DNA of 64,000 bases from Cetobacterium sp. 2A. GTDB taxonomy: Bacteria > Fusobacteriota > Fusobacteriia > Fusobacteriales > Fusobacteriaceae. Numbering within the stretch: position 1 is the first letter of the stretch; each line of letters opens with the position of its first letter. Position numbers and translations under genes: made by a program. Of this stretch, positions 1-9,185 are shown piece by piece. The stretch covers positions 91,422 through 155,421 of the forward strand of contig NZ_JACFAJ010000010.1 of the NCBI RefSeq assembly GCF_014250685.1, written 5' to 3'. Under the pieces are notes generated by a model. It made no database searches. It was given only the letters and a program-made list of their open reading frames with translations, and was not told the DNA's origin.

Positions 1-1502
1 CTTGTGTAAATAAGTTGAGCATCTTTAAAGACCCAAGAGTAAGAAAAAATATACAAAGATCAGATATAACACCTAGGGATATTATGGATGATAGGGTATC
101 ACTTTATTTAATAACTCCGCCAAAAGCTATAAAAATGACAAGACCTTTATTTAGACTTATCATAACACAAACAATATATGAATTAACAGATAAGATGAAT
201 TTTGATAATAGGAAGAAAATAGATAAAGAAATTGATAATGGATGGAAAATTATAAAAAAGGACATATTGAAATTTAATGAAAAAATAAGAGATTTTTTTA
301 AGGAAAAATACAAAAAAGAAGAAGTTAAAAATAAAAGAGTTTTATTTTTAATAGATGAGTTTCCAGCACTTGGAAATCTAGCATTATTAGAAATAGCATT
401 AGCTTATTTAGCAGGATTTGGACTTAAAGTACTCATGATAACACAATCTATAAATCAATTGAGAAAGATATATGGGAAAGATAACTCTATTATAGATAAC
501 TGTCATACTCAACTCTATTTTACACCCAATGATGAAACTACTCCTGATATGATTTGCAAAATGTTAGGAAAGAAGACCTTGAAAATTACCACAAGAAGTG
601 GGAATGGTTTATCTATGAATAATAGGAGTGAATCTTATATATCAAGAGATTTAATGACTTCTAGTGAAATTAGAACAATGGCTTATGAAAAGATATTAGT
701 TTTTGTATCAGGTAAAAACCCAATATTGGGTAAAAAAATATTTTGGTGGAAACACGATAGATTTAAAGATAATACAAATTATAATATTCCTTACAAATCA
801 TATTTAAATTTCATTAAAGAATTAGAAGTTAATGGTTTAGATGAATATACTGTAGAATATTTAATTTATTTGAAGAAGTCGTATAAGATATTAAGAAATT
901 TAATTGATAAAATTGGAGAAAAAGAATTTATAAAAGAGTTATTAAGAAATAAAATTATTGAGGAAGAACTGAACAGAATAAACTCTTTGCCTGTTATTGA
1001 AGTAGAGAAGATTAAAAAAGATATTATAGACAAAGTTATTTTAAAAATAGACTACGAAACAGAAGAAGAGTTCAAAGAAGATAAGAAACTTTATTTTAAA
1101 GAATTTACTGATAGTAGTTTAGAGAAATATTTAAAAGTAAATTATTATAGAAATTTAGATAGAAATGAACTTGAACAGTTATTGGAAAATAATTTAGAGA
1201 CAATAGAAAATAAATTAGAATATAGAGAACAGTTTAGAATGGAATTTATGTCTTTCTTATCAAACAAAGGAATAAGGGACTCATTAACACCTTTATTTCC
1301 TGAATATTTTATAATTGAAGTTCAAAAAATAAGGAAAAGCAACGAGAATATAGGAGACGAAATATTTAATTATATAGCTTTGAATCTTATAAAGGATAAA
1401 AAAGATATTGAAATAAATTTTGACTCAATATTAAAGAATTTAAATAGGAAATATAATAGTAACAATCTAGAACTAGAAAATATAGAAACAATAGGAGAAT
1501 AA
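1..1502 (+). CDS. Type IV coupling protein (VirD4/TraG-like), 5' end missing
   Basis: This is the C-terminal part of a VirD4/TraG-type ATPase that passes DNA-protein substrates to a conjugative channel at the inner membrane. The frame is open through base 1, so the N-terminus and Walker A lie outside the window; the TTG at base 15 is just an internal Leu codon. The Walker B-like segment LFLIDEFPALG sits about 110 residues in. It is followed by the family's LKVLMITQSINQLRKIYG stretch and an FTPNDETTPDM segment, both typical of TraG/TraD proteins. The last 200 or so residues are charged and helical and would be the variable C-terminal extension. The next gene begins 3 bases after the stop, so it heads a conjugation operon with the ArdC and topoisomerase genes. 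Confidence 0.85.
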   Translation, partial: CVNKLSIFKDPRVRKNIQRSDITPRDIMDDRVSLYLITPPKAIKMTRPLFRLIITQTIYELTDKMNFDNRKKIDKEIDNGWKIIKKDILKFNEKIRDFFKEKYKKEEVKNKRVLFLIDEFPALGNLALLEIALAYLAGFGLKVLMITQSINQLRKIYGKDNSIIDNCHTQLYFTPNDETTPDMICKMLGKKTLKITTRSGNGLSMNNRSESYISRDLMTSSEIRTMAYEKILVFVSGKNPILGKKIFWWKHDRFKDNTNYNIPYKSYLNFIKELEVNGLDEYTVEYLIYLKKSYKILRNLIDKIGEKEFIKELLRNKIIEEELNRINSLPVIEVEKIKKDIIDKVILKIDYETEEEFKEDKKLYFKEFTDSSLEKYLKVNYYRNLDRNELEQLLENNLETIENKLEYREQFRMEFMSFLSNKGIRDSLTPLFPEYFIIEVQKIRKSNENIGDEIFNYIALNLIKDKKDIEINFDSILKNLNRKYNSNNLELENIETIGE

Positions 1503-1505
1503 TAA

Positions 1506-1634
1506 ATGAAAAAACTAGAAGAAGATATAATTATTAAAGAAATAGATGAAATAACGAATAAATATGGCGTATTTGAGGAAAGTGCAGTCTCAGAAGATGA
1601 CTGTGATTTAGAAAAGGAAATTAAAAATGACTAA
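1506..1634 (+). CDS. Small acidic protein, 42 aa
   Basis: A short ATG-started frame lies between the coupling protein and the ArdC gene. It begins 3 bases after one stop codon and overlaps the next start by 8 bases, the spacing expected of a translationally coupled operon member. The product starts MKKLEEDIIIKEIDEI and is strongly acidic, with one Cys near the end. A purine-rich ribosome binding site (ataggaga) lies inside the end of the preceding gene. I do not recognise the family. Coupling makes it likely that it is translated, but nothing shows a function. Confidence 0.55.
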   Translation: MKKLEEDIIIKEIDEITNKYGVFEESAVSEDDCDLEKEIKND

Positions 1635-2889
1635 CTATGAAAAATTAGAGCTAAATAGAAAAGAATTGATGGATGAAATTATAAAAAAAATAGAATCCAA
1701 AGAACTCACATTTAGAGAACTTTGGGATAATGAAAATTCGAGACCTAAGAATCCATTATCTGGATCAAAATACAATGGTTCTAATAGATTAAGACTTGGT
1801 TATCAAGCTGTTAAAAATAACTATAAAGATCCAAGATGGGTTACTTATATTCAAGCCAAAAAAGAAGGGTGGAATTTAAAAAAAGAAAGTAAAGGAACTT
1901 ATTGTGAAAAATGGATATTTACAAAGGAAGAAAAATTCAAAGATGAAGCTGGAAATGTTATAAAAAATATAATAAAAATAAAACCATTTCCAAATTCTTT
2001 TCATTTATTTAATGGAGAGCAATTTGAAAATATTCCTAAGTACATACCTGAAAGTATCAATTCAAATAGTTCAGATAAGAAAACAACAAAAATATTAAAT
2101 AGTTTAATAAAATCAAGTGAGTGTGAAGTGAAAATAGTTGCCCATGATAGAGCTTACTATATGCCGTTTGAAGATATAATTGCACTTCCATTGTTAGAAA
2201 ATTTTTATAATAACGATAATGCTATAGGAACCTTATTACATGAAATGGCTCATAGTACAGGGCATAAGGATAGATTAGACAGAGAAAATAACTTTTCTAA
2301 AGAAAACTACGCTAGGGAAGAGTTGGTTGCAGAAATAAGTGCTATATTTTTAGAACAAGATTTAGGATTAAATTTAAATACTGATAGATTAGATAATCAT
2401 TCAGCTTATCTTAAATCATGGCTAAAGGTTTTTAAAGAAGACTATAATGAGTTATTCAAAGCTGTTATAGAAGCTGAGAAAAGTAGTAATAGGATATTAG
2501 AGCAATATAATATTCAATTGGAAAAAGAAAAGTTAGTTTTAAAAGAGATAATTGAAGAAGCCAAAATAAAATTAAATATATCAGAGATTTTATATGCTGA
2601 AAAACATGAGAATAATAATTTTAAATCAATTGTTTATGAAAAAGAAAGAAATGTAGGGGAAAAATTAATTTATAAAAATTTATACAGTGAAGATGGAATG
2701 TTGAAAGTCGAAGAAATATTTAAGAAACTAGAAATAGAAACAGAGATAGGGATTCTATTAGGAAAAAATTATTATTCAAAAGAAAATAAAGTAGAGAGAG
2801 AAGTAAAATATAAAGATGGAGAAATTACATCCGATAAAAACTATATAGAAAAAACAAAGAATAAAAAAATCTTATCAAATGAAAGATAA
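1627..2889 (+). CDS. ArdC-type antirestriction / zincin metallopeptidase protein
   Basis: This 420-aa protein resembles the ArdC family carried by conjugative elements. In that family an N-terminal ssDNA-binding domain is joined to a zincin-like metallopeptidase domain that protects incoming DNA from host restriction. Seen here are an N-terminal domain with the GYQAVKNN and WVTYIQAKKEGW segments, and a zinc-binding HEMAH motif at residues 205-209 in the context LLHEMAHSTGH. A following REELVAEISA helix supplies the probable third ligand, and a typical SAYLKSWLKV segment comes next. The C-terminal 130 residues are helical and less conserved. It overlaps the small upstream gene and is followed after 17 bases by topoisomerase III. 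Its role in establishing a transferred element is inferred from the family. Confidence 0.82.
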   Translation: MTNYEKLELNRKELMDEIIKKIESKELTFRELWDNENSRPKNPLSGSKYNGSNRLRLGYQAVKNNYKDPRWVTYIQAKKEGWNLKKESKGTYCEKWIFTKEEKFKDEAGNVIKNIIKIKPFPNSFHLFNGEQFENIPKYIPESINSNSSDKKTTKILNSLIKSSECEVKIVAHDRAYYMPFEDIIALPLLENFYNNDNAIGTLLHEMAHSTGHKDRLDRENNFSKENYAREELVAEISAIFLEQDLGLNLNTDRLDNHSAYLKSWLKVFKEDYNELFKAVIEAEKSSNRILEQYNIQLEKEKLVLKEIIEEAKIKLNISEILYAEKHENNNFKSIVYEKERNVGEKLIYKNLYSEDGMLKVEEIFKKLEIETEIGILLGKNYYSKENKVEREVKYKDGEITSDKNYIEKTKNKKILSNER

Positions 2890-2906
2890 TAGTTAAAGGA
2901 GCCATT

Positions 2907-5183
2907 ATGAAATTAATCATAGCAGAAAAGCCTGATTTAGCAAGGGCTATTTCAGAAGCACTTCCGGGAGAGAAAAAGAGTAGAGGTAAATATATAGAGC
3001 AAGGAGAATACATAATAACATGGGCTATAGGGCATATATTAAAGTTAATGTATCCTGAAGAAATATTCCCTAAAATATATATTGAGAAACAATGGAAGTT
3101 GGATCAATTACCAATTAATATTGAAAATTGGGAAGATAAATTAAAACCTATTGAATCTACAAAAGAGCAACTAAATGTAATAAAAGAACTATTAAAAAAA
3201 TGTAGTTCAATTATCCATGCAGGAGACCCCGATCCTGAAGGACAACTCCTTATTGATGAAATTTTATACTACTTCAAAAATGAAAAACCAGTTGAAAGAG
3301 TTTTGATAAATGATAACAACAAAGAAAATATATTAAAAGCTTTTGAAAAAATTGAAGATAATAAAAACTATGAATCTTTATATAAGTCTGCCAGAGCAAG
3401 AAGTGTAGCTGATTTGATGATTGGAATTAACTATTCAAGATATTTCTCTTTGAAATCTTGTTCAAGACTTGCTTTAGGAAGAGTACAAACTCCAACTTTA
3501 GGAATGATAGTAAATAGAGATTTATCAATAGAATCACATGAAAAAAGAAAATATTATGATTACTATTTAAATTTGGGAGCTATAAAATCTTCAAATAAAA
3601 GTGAAAAAATAGAATTAGAAAAATTATACAGTTTATATCAAAATGAATTTATAGATGAAACAAAAAAATCTGAATATCAAAGAAAATTATTGGATGAAAT
3701 GTGTAATTTGAGAGAAGATGTACCTCTAAGATTAAAATACACATTATCACAAGATGACAACGAAGAAAAGTATAATAAAGAGTTTTATGAAGAATTAAAA
3801 AAGTATTCTAAGGGGAAGTCATTTGATATAGAAATAAAAAAAGAAAAAATAATTGAAAAAGCACCTTTACCCTTTAATTTGAATGAATTACAAATTTATT
3901 GCAATAAGAAATGGGGATATTCTCCTTCAGATACCTTGGCAATTACTCAAAAATTAAGAGATGAATACAAAGCGATAACCTATAATCGTTCTGACTCTCA
4001 GTATCTTAGTATAGAGCATTACAACGAATCTGATCTTGTTATGGATATTGTTCTAAAGAATCTAGATATAATTATTCCTGAACTAAATACTAAAAAGTTT
4101 CCTATTTCAGAATGTTTTAACGATGAATTTGTAACAGCACATCATGCAATAATTCCAACTAAAGCAAAAGTTACTATAAGTGAATTAGGAGATAAAGAAA
4201 GAAATGTATACAGGGCAATTTGTGATTATTATATAATTCAATTTTTACCTAATTGTATAAAAGAAAAAACAGAAGCTTATACAACACTAGTATTAGAAAA
4301 TGATCTAAAATTAACTTCTACTAGAATTATCATTTCGGGATTTAAAAATTATCTAAATGATAAATTAGATTCTGATAATGAAGAAACTTTAAGCGATTTG
4401 TCTAAATTAGTTTCAGGGATATATACATCAAATTTTATAAGTGATTTAATTGAAGAAAAAGAAACTAAGCCACTAACACGATATACTGAAGCTAGCTTAT
4501 TAAAAGATATGACCTCAATATCTAAATATGTTTCTGATCCTGAAATAAAAAAACTATTAAAAGAAAAAGACAAAGGAAAAAAAGGTGAATCTGGAGGAAT
4601 CGGAACATCTGCAACAAGAGCTAATATTATTGAAAAGTTATTAGATTTAGAGTTTATAGAAAAAACTGGAAAAAATATTGTATCAACTCAAAAAGGGAGA
4701 GATTTAATAAGAATATCTCCCGTTGATTTAAAGAATCCAACTTTGACAGCTAAATGGTGGACAATCCAAGAGGATATAATTAATGGAAATAAAACTAAAG
4801 ATGACCTGTATAACAGTGTTATTGAAAATTTTATTAAATTTAAAAACTCAAATCCTGAAATACCGATACTAACATCAAACAATAAAACTGAAAAAGAAAT
4901 AATTGGAAAATGTCCTAAATGTGGTGGAAATATTTACGAAGGATTGACAAAAGAAAAGAAAAAGAATTATTATTGTGGAAATTATAAGGAAGGTTGTAAA
5001 TTCAAGATGTATGAAGAAATGTCCCATTTTAAAGATAAGATAAAACTTAGCAAATCTAAAGTTAAGAATTTACTTTTAAATAAAGTTGTTGCTTTTAAAT
5101 TAACAGGAAAAGAATCTGAAACAAATCTAAAATTAAAATTGAATGGTGATTATGTAAATTTTGAAGAAATAAAATCTGTATAA
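2907..5183 (+). CDS. topB: DNA topoisomerase III (plasmid/ICE type)
   Basis: A 758-aa type IA topoisomerase that would relax and decatenate DNA, probably during replication or transfer of the mobile element. The Toprim domain is at the N-terminus: LIIAEKPDLARAISEAL carries the catalytic Glu, and GDPDPEGQLLIDEIL carries the metal-binding acidic residues. The active-site Tyr is Y359 in AITYNRSDSQYLS; the usual Pro before Arg is Asn here. SARARSVADLMIGINYSRYF and ALGRVQTPTLGM are family blocks. A C-terminal zinc ribbon begins CPKCGGNIYEG. The start is supported by an aaaggag site 6-7 bases upstream. It is the last gene of the conjugation module in this window. Confidence 0.93.
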   Translation: MKLIIAEKPDLARAISEALPGEKKSRGKYIEQGEYIITWAIGHILKLMYPEEIFPKIYIEKQWKLDQLPINIENWEDKLKPIESTKEQLNVIKELLKKCSSIIHAGDPDPEGQLLIDEILYYFKNEKPVERVLINDNNKENILKAFEKIEDNKNYESLYKSARARSVADLMIGINYSRYFSLKSCSRLALGRVQTPTLGMIVNRDLSIESHEKRKYYDYYLNLGAIKSSNKSEKIELEKLYSLYQNEFIDETKKSEYQRKLLDEMCNLREDVPLRLKYTLSQDDNEEKYNKEFYEELKKYSKGKSFDIEIKKEKIIEKAPLPFNLNELQIYCNKKWGYSPSDTLAITQKLRDEYKAITYNRSDSQYLSIEHYNESDLVMDIVLKNLDIIIPELNTKKFPISECFNDEFVTAHHAIIPTKAKVTISELGDKERNVYRAICDYYIIQFLPNCIKEKTEAYTTLVLENDLKLTSTRIIISGFKNYLNDKLDSDNEETLSDLSKLVSGIYTSNFISDLIEEKETKPLTRYTEASLLKDMTSISKYVSDPEIKKLLKEKDKGKKGESGGIGTSATRANIIEKLLDLEFIEKTGKNIVSTQKGRDLIRISPVDLKNPTLTAKWWTIQEDIINGNKTKDDLYNSVIENFIKFKNSNPEIPILTSNNKTEKEIIGKCPKCGGNIYEGLTKEKKKNYYCGNYKEGCKFKMYEEMSHFKDKIKLSKSKVKNLLLNKVVAFKLTGKESETNLKLKLNGDYVNFEEIKSV

Positions 5184-5759
5184 AGAAGTGATTTTAGTAA
5201 AAAAATCTAAAAATATCCCTAAATAATTGATAATTTAGTCTGAAATTGAACCGATCTTACTAGACTCTTTAAAATGAGAAATAAGACAAGTTCAAGTGTC
5301 AGAAAGGATTTGTAAGAGACTATATTTTAAAATCGGTTATAGTTTAAATAAGAAGGTCAAATTTTAATATTTCCTTAAAATTCCATAAAAAGTTATAAAA
5401 TATTATTTTTTAAAAATAACTTGAAGATTCATATAATGATATTGTATAATTTTAATCTGTGGGTTTTAATTTATGGGAAAAGCTTCTAACTTTGTTAGGA
5501 GCTTTTTTTAGATGCTATACAAAAGATAAATTTAAAATTGAATAGTTTGTTATTTGTATTAATATTCTTAGTTTTTTAAATATTTTTTATTCCCACTCAA
5601 TTTTTAAAAAAATGTTTATTTTTTAATGTGTTGATTTTATTAGGTTTTTAGCGGGATATTTTTTGAAAAAAAGGCTTTTTCTACTGTTTTTTTAAATAAA
5701 TGGGTGCAGTTTGGGTGCAGTTACTTTCAATAATTTAATATGGACATAGATTATTTATT
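5184..5759. other. Non-coding gap between conjugation module and defence region
   Basis: I find no convincing gene in these 576 bases. There is one good terminator (5481-5509) and several AT-rich tracts. Near the right end the 8-mer gggtgcag occurs twice, 11 bases apart. The gap marks the switch from plus-strand conjugation genes to a minus-strand defence-like gene. Confidence 0.6.
5481..5509 (+). terminator. Rho-independent terminator
   Basis: A 10-bp stem (AGCTTCTAAC / GTTAGGAGCT, one G-U pair) with a 3-base loop is followed by seven T residues on the plus strand. It probably ends the conjugation-module transcript about 300 bases after topoisomerase III, or a short RNA in the gap. Confidence 0.8.
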
Positions 5760-6872
5760 TTAAATGGAAACTATATTATTAGAATTAGAATTAGTTATGA
5801 AATCATCTAAATAGTTATCATATTCTAAACTAAGAAGAATAAGTCCAATAGTTTCAACAAAAGATAAAAGAGTATGTGTATAAAAATATCCTTTTTCTTC
5901 ATCATTAGAAATATTATGAAAATCATATTGAGAATCAAATTGAGGCCCTTCGTGAACAATATTGTTTCGAATTTCTTTAAATTCACTAAGAAGATCTAAA
6001 ATTTTTGAACAAAATTTTATATTAGAACTTGGATTTAATTTTTCAAAATCTTTAGCCATATTTTCAATTGAAATATTTGAATATTTTATTTTTTTACCAG
6101 TTTTAATTTCAATTTTATGAGTAATATCTTTTAAAACAATTTCAAAAGTACTATATTTATAAGTCCATATTAGATTTGTTAAAAGTTTAGAAAAAGTAAC
6201 AAAATCTTCGTGGTCTTCTTCTGAGGGGTTAAGATAACCTAAAGAGTCCTTAAGAAATAAATTAATAGAGTCAGGATATCTAATATAAGAGTCAATATTT
6301 TCAATATTCCAAGATGTTTTAAAAGTTAATTCGTTGTGGTATTGATTAATAAAACGTTCTAATGAGTCAAATTTTTTAAAAATTTTATTTTTCTCTTCAG
6401 CAAGAGTAAAAACTAGTTCACTTAAAGTATAATTAAACGAATAATATATTTGATAATGTGAAAATAATTCATCAATTTTCTCTCGATAATTATAAAAAAC
6501 GGAATATTGTGAATTTAAAAGATCATTTTTTAAAAAAATATTTATTTTTTTTATTCCAGATATATTATACGAAGAATTACAATAATTATAAATTGCCTCA
6601 AAAATAAGATCATGATACATAGTATTAGACACTGTAAATTTATTTAAAATTTTCATTTGTTTTTTAAAAAAGGGAATAGCTCTATTATAATTATATTGAT
6701 GATAGTAGCAAAGTCCTATATAATTATAGATTTTTAGATCTGTTTTTTTTAATATAGGATTGTTTTGTAGAATAAAATCAAATAAATTTATAGAAAAATC
6801 AAATTTTTTATTATTATAAAGACGAACAGCTGTTTGAAAAGAATCATTTTTAGAAAAATCAGAATTACACAT
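5760..6872 (-). CDS. TPR-like / HEPN-like protein, candidate defence gene
   Basis: A 370-aa soluble protein on the opposite strand to its neighbours. The N-terminal third contains TPR-like helices (AVRLYNNKKFDFSINLF, IGLCYYHQYNYNRAIPFF). Near the C-terminus, FKEIRNNIVHEGPQF contains an R-x4-H motif (R302, H307) in a helical setting, the catalytic signature of HEPN ribonucleases common in abortive-infection and toxin systems. The ATG start is supported by a GGAGG about 10 bases upstream. The gene is divergent from the reverse-transcriptase unit and shares a 200-base upstream region with it. I cannot name a family. HEPN nuclease activity is inferred from one short motif, and a non-catalytic HEPN fold is equally possible. 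Confidence 0.6.
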   Translation of the reverse strand: MCNSDFSKNDSFQTAVRLYNNKKFDFSINLFDFILQNNPILKKTDLKIYNYIGLCYYHQYNYNRAIPFFKKQMKILNKFTVSNTMYHDLIFEAIYNYCNSSYNISGIKKINIFLKNDLLNSQYSVFYNYREKIDELFSHYQIYYSFNYTLSELVFTLAEEKNKIFKKFDSLERFINQYHNELTFKTSWNIENIDSYIRYPDSINLFLKDSLGYLNPSEEDHEDFVTFSKLLTNLIWTYKYSTFEIVLKDITHKIEIKTGKKIKYSNISIENMAKDFEKLNPSSNIKFCSKILDLLSEFKEIRNNIVHEGPQFDSQYDFHNISNDEEKGYFYTHTLLSFVETIGLILLSLEYDNYLDDFITNSNSNNIVSI

Positions 6873-6981
6873 TTTTTATTAGCCTCCAGTATCAAATATA
6901 AATACTAATTGTACTTGATATATTATCATTTTAAAAATATATTTTTTGAATAAAAAAAACATAATAAATAAAAAAAATAGG

Positions 6982-7010
6982 TTGATTTATTAAAAAAAAT
7001 ATGGTATAAG
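6982..7010 (+). promoter_or_regulatory. Sigma70-type promoter upstream of the RT-associated RNA
   Basis: TTGATT (6982-6987) and TATAAG (7005-7010) are separated by exactly 17 bases in a very A-rich spacer. Transcription would start near 7017, so the RNA would run through the structured leader to the terminator at 7213-7235, just before the reverse transcriptase gene. Confidence 0.65.
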
Positions 7011-7088
7011 TTAAATGTGTTAGTCAAGCTCTAAAATTTGAGATGGAGAAAATGGTTTCATACATCAAAAATAGTGGAGGTTTATCTA

Positions 7089-7205
7089 ATGATAAATAGT
7101 ATTATAGGAATGATTAACACATTATACTGGGGTATCGAAAAAGTGGTAATTATACACCAATTTATAGAACTTACTAAGGATTTTCTAGCAAACTTCAGTA
7201 TATAG
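7089..7205 (+). CDS. 38-aa hydrophobic peptide inside the RT leader RNA
   Basis: ATG with a perfect GGAGG 8 bases upstream opens a 38-codon frame beginning MINSIIGMINTLYWGIEK and ending in TAG. The peptide is hydrophobic at the N-terminus with few charges, a little like small membrane toxins of type I toxin-antitoxin loci. It lies between the promoter and terminator of the candidate RNA, with a hairpin (ACTCCC-GTAA-GGGAGT) just downstream. It may be a real peptide, or a feature of an RNA that the neighbouring RT copies. Confidence 0.4.
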   Translation: MINSIIGMINTLYWGIEKVVIIHQFIELTKDFLANFSI

Positions 7206-7212
7206 AAAAGCA

Positions 7213-7235
7213 ACTCCCGTAAGGGAGTCTTTTTT
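7213..7235 (+). terminator. Rho-independent terminator before the RT gene
   Basis: A 6-bp GC-rich stem (ACTCCC/GGGAGT) with a GTAA tetraloop is followed by C and six T residues. It ends 27 bases before the reverse-transcriptase start, so RT expression needs readthrough or a separate promoter. The leader RNA could therefore accumulate in excess over RT mRNA. Confidence 0.85.
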
Positions 7236-7262
7236 ATATATAGAGAATATAAGGGGATACAA

Positions 7263-8762
7263 ATGAGAGAATTGACAGAAATTTCAAATATAGAAGCAAA
7301 AAACTATTTTTTAAAAACATCAAGCTATACACGTCTAGATTTCCCAAAATATATTGACTTTGATTCAACATTAAAAGAGATAGATATAGAAATGACAGGT
7401 AGAAATTATTTTAAATCAGTTAGAAATAGTTTAATGAGAGAAAAAGAAATTAACTATAAAATACTCCATACAAAAAATAGTAATTATGACTGGAGAGAGC
7501 AAACGTTAGTTAATCCAACTGTTTATGTAGCTTTAGTTAATATTATCACAGAAGAAAAAAATTGGAACGAAATAATAGAGCGACTAAAAAGAGATAGCAG
7601 AGTTGATTGTTATAGCATCCCGATTTATTTAGATGCTGATAAAGAAACAATAAAAATGAAACAAATATTATCTTGGTGGGAAAATATAGAACAAAAGTCT
7701 CTAGAATATTCTTTAGATTATTCATATATTGGGGTAACAGATATTGTAACATGTTATGATTCAATTTATACTCATTCTATTGCATGGGCATTACACGGTA
7801 AAGAGCTAATAAAAGAGAGAAGACTAAATAAAAAATCTAAAACTAAATTATTTGGAGAGCAACTAGATGATATGTTTATGGATATATCAAAAGGACAAAC
7901 GAATGGAATACCACAAGGAAATATAATTTCAGATTTGATTGCAGAAATTATATTAAAGGAAATTGATGTTATACTATCAGAAAAAATAGAGTTATTAAAT
8001 ATAAATGATATAAAAATAATTAGATATAGAGATGACTATAAAATTTTGGGAAAAAATTATGAAAATGTAAATTTAGTTTTAAAGGAGCTATCGGAAGTTT
8101 TAAGAGAATTTGGAATGAGAATAAATAAAGAAAAAACTTACATAAGTGATGATATAATAGCTTCTGCAATAAAGAAAGATAAAATAGAATGGATAAAACT
8201 AAAAAATGAAGAATTAACTATTCAGAAAAAATTAATTTTGTTGTATAATTTTTCAAAAAAATATCCAAATTCAGGAACTCTAGAAAAAGAATTTAATGAA
8301 TTATATAATGGTTTAATTGAGAAAAAAATAAAAATAAGAGACCAAGAGGCTTTAGTTTTAATAGGAATTGTGACTAATATGATTTGTGAAAATTCAAGGC
8401 TATATTCCAAAGGGTTTTCTATATTAAGCTTATTATTAAAAAGGTTTGAAAATCCGGATGAAATAATTGAAACTTTAAAAAAAATTCAAAAAAAATTAGA
8501 AAAAATATCAAATACAGAATATGTAGAAATATGGCTTCAAAGAATTTCAATGAAATATATCGAATTAGAGTATAAGAGCGAGCTCTGCAAAGCAATTGCT
8601 AGAAAAGAAAGTAACATTTGGAATAATGATTGGTCAAATTTAAAAAATTGTAAAGATATTTTAAATGAGAATAAGTTTATAGATCAGGAGAAGTTAGAGG
8701 AATCTGAGGAATGGATTGATGAAGAAGAATTTGAAGGCTTTAGCTTGAGCTTTAGATATTAA
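7263..8762 (+). CDS. Reverse transcriptase of the unknown-group/Abi (DRT-like) type
   Basis: A 499-aa RNA-directed DNA polymerase. The palm motifs are visible: the first catalytic Asp in GVTDIVTCYDSIYTHSIAWAL (around residues 158-178), the TNGIPQGNIISDLIAEIIL block, and the catalytic YRDD at 255-258 within IIRYRDDYKILG. The GMRINKEKTY segment follows. The C-terminal 200 residues are helical with no intron maturase, endonuclease or nitrilase domain, as in the UG/Abi RTs that act in phage defence. A ggggat site precedes the ATG. A promoter, structured RNA and terminator lie immediately upstream and more structured non-coding sequence lies downstream. The exact DRT class cannot be settled by eye; a cellular or retron role is less likely. 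Confidence 0.85.
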   Translation: MRELTEISNIEAKNYFLKTSSYTRLDFPKYIDFDSTLKEIDIEMTGRNYFKSVRNSLMREKEINYKILHTKNSNYDWREQTLVNPTVYVALVNIITEEKNWNEIIERLKRDSRVDCYSIPIYLDADKETIKMKQILSWWENIEQKSLEYSLDYSYIGVTDIVTCYDSIYTHSIAWALHGKELIKERRLNKKSKTKLFGEQLDDMFMDISKGQTNGIPQGNIISDLIAEIILKEIDVILSEKIELLNINDIKIIRYRDDYKILGKNYENVNLVLKELSEVLREFGMRINKEKTYISDDIIASAIKKDKIEWIKLKNEELTIQKKLILLYNFSKKYPNSGTLEKEFNELYNGLIEKKIKIRDQEALVLIGIVTNMICENSRLYSKGFSILSLLLKRFENPDEIIETLKKIQKKLEKISNTEYVEIWLQRISMKYIELEYKSELCKAIARKESNIWNNDWSNLKNCKDILNENKFIDQEKLEESEEWIDEEEFEGFSLSFRY

Positions 8763-8883
8763 ATTTTAAATAAAGATTCACTATTAGCAGTACTAGGTGA
8801 TAGGTGAAAATATGTATTTATAAATAATAAACATGATATATTTCACTTTGAAAAATGATAAATAAAAAATATATATTAATGAA

Positions 8884-9185
8884 AAAATGATATGATCCAA
8901 TTGGCAAACCTTAATCACTTTTTTCTTTTGAAGGTTGAGGAGAAGATTGAAGAATGGATAGAAAGATGGGGCTCATACAGTGAAGACTAGTTTTAGTCTC
9001 AACTAGTTGAAAATTCATGATTTAGTTTTCAAAATAATTTATGTCGAATAGTAATTAGATCAACAGGAGGTTATTTGATGGGAAATTATACATTCGATGA
9101 CTAACATCTGTAAAGCTGTTAAGGGATCTAGACATGAAATATCTGAAAGGTAAAAGAGAGCTCCATAAATTTTGGAGCTCTGCTT
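8884..9185 (+). ncRNA. Candidate structured RNA downstream of the RT gene
   Basis: About 300 bases with no gene longer than 8 codons but many stems. These are AACCTT/AAGGTT (8906-8936), AGACTA-gttt-TAGTCT (8984-8999) competing with CTAGTT/AACTAG, TTGAAAA/TTTTCAA (9008-9032), and a final AGAGCTCC/GGAGCTCT hairpin (9157-9181). TTGAAA-N18-TATATT at 8848-8877 is a plausible promoter. A tiny ATG frame at 9078 with an aggagg site makes an 8-aa peptide. The layout (promoter, stems, SD-ATG, final hairpin) echoes the unit upstream of the RT. Function unknown. Confidence 0.4.

Larger units (their letters stand above)
7017..7235 (+). ncRNA. Candidate structured RNA associated with the reverse transcriptase
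   Basis: A promoter-to-terminator unit of about 219 nt lies directly upstream of the RT gene. That is the position of the template RNAs of several defence RT classes such as DRT2 and DRT9, as known from those families. The predicted 5' end (gtgttagtc, 7017-7025) can pair with gattaacac (7112-7120) over 9 bp including one G-U. This would enclose an SD sequence and ATG in a loop. A smaller CTC/GAG hairpin lies near the 5' end, and a GGGGTAT/ATACACC pairing lies further in. It also contains a 38-codon frame (7089-7205), so it could instead be a small mRNA. Whether it is an RT template is inference. Confidence 0.5.

Noticed and set aside
5702..5720. gggtgcag direct repeat as an attachment site
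   Set aside because: Only two 8-base copies 11 bases apart, no tRNA nearby and no matching copy seen at another element edge.
7263..8762. RT as a retron, group II intron or diversity-generating element
   Set aside because: There is no maturase or endonuclease domain and no intron boundaries. I saw no template/variable repeat pair near it and no typical retron msr-msd with a priming G. The long C-terminal helical part fits UG/Abi RTs better.
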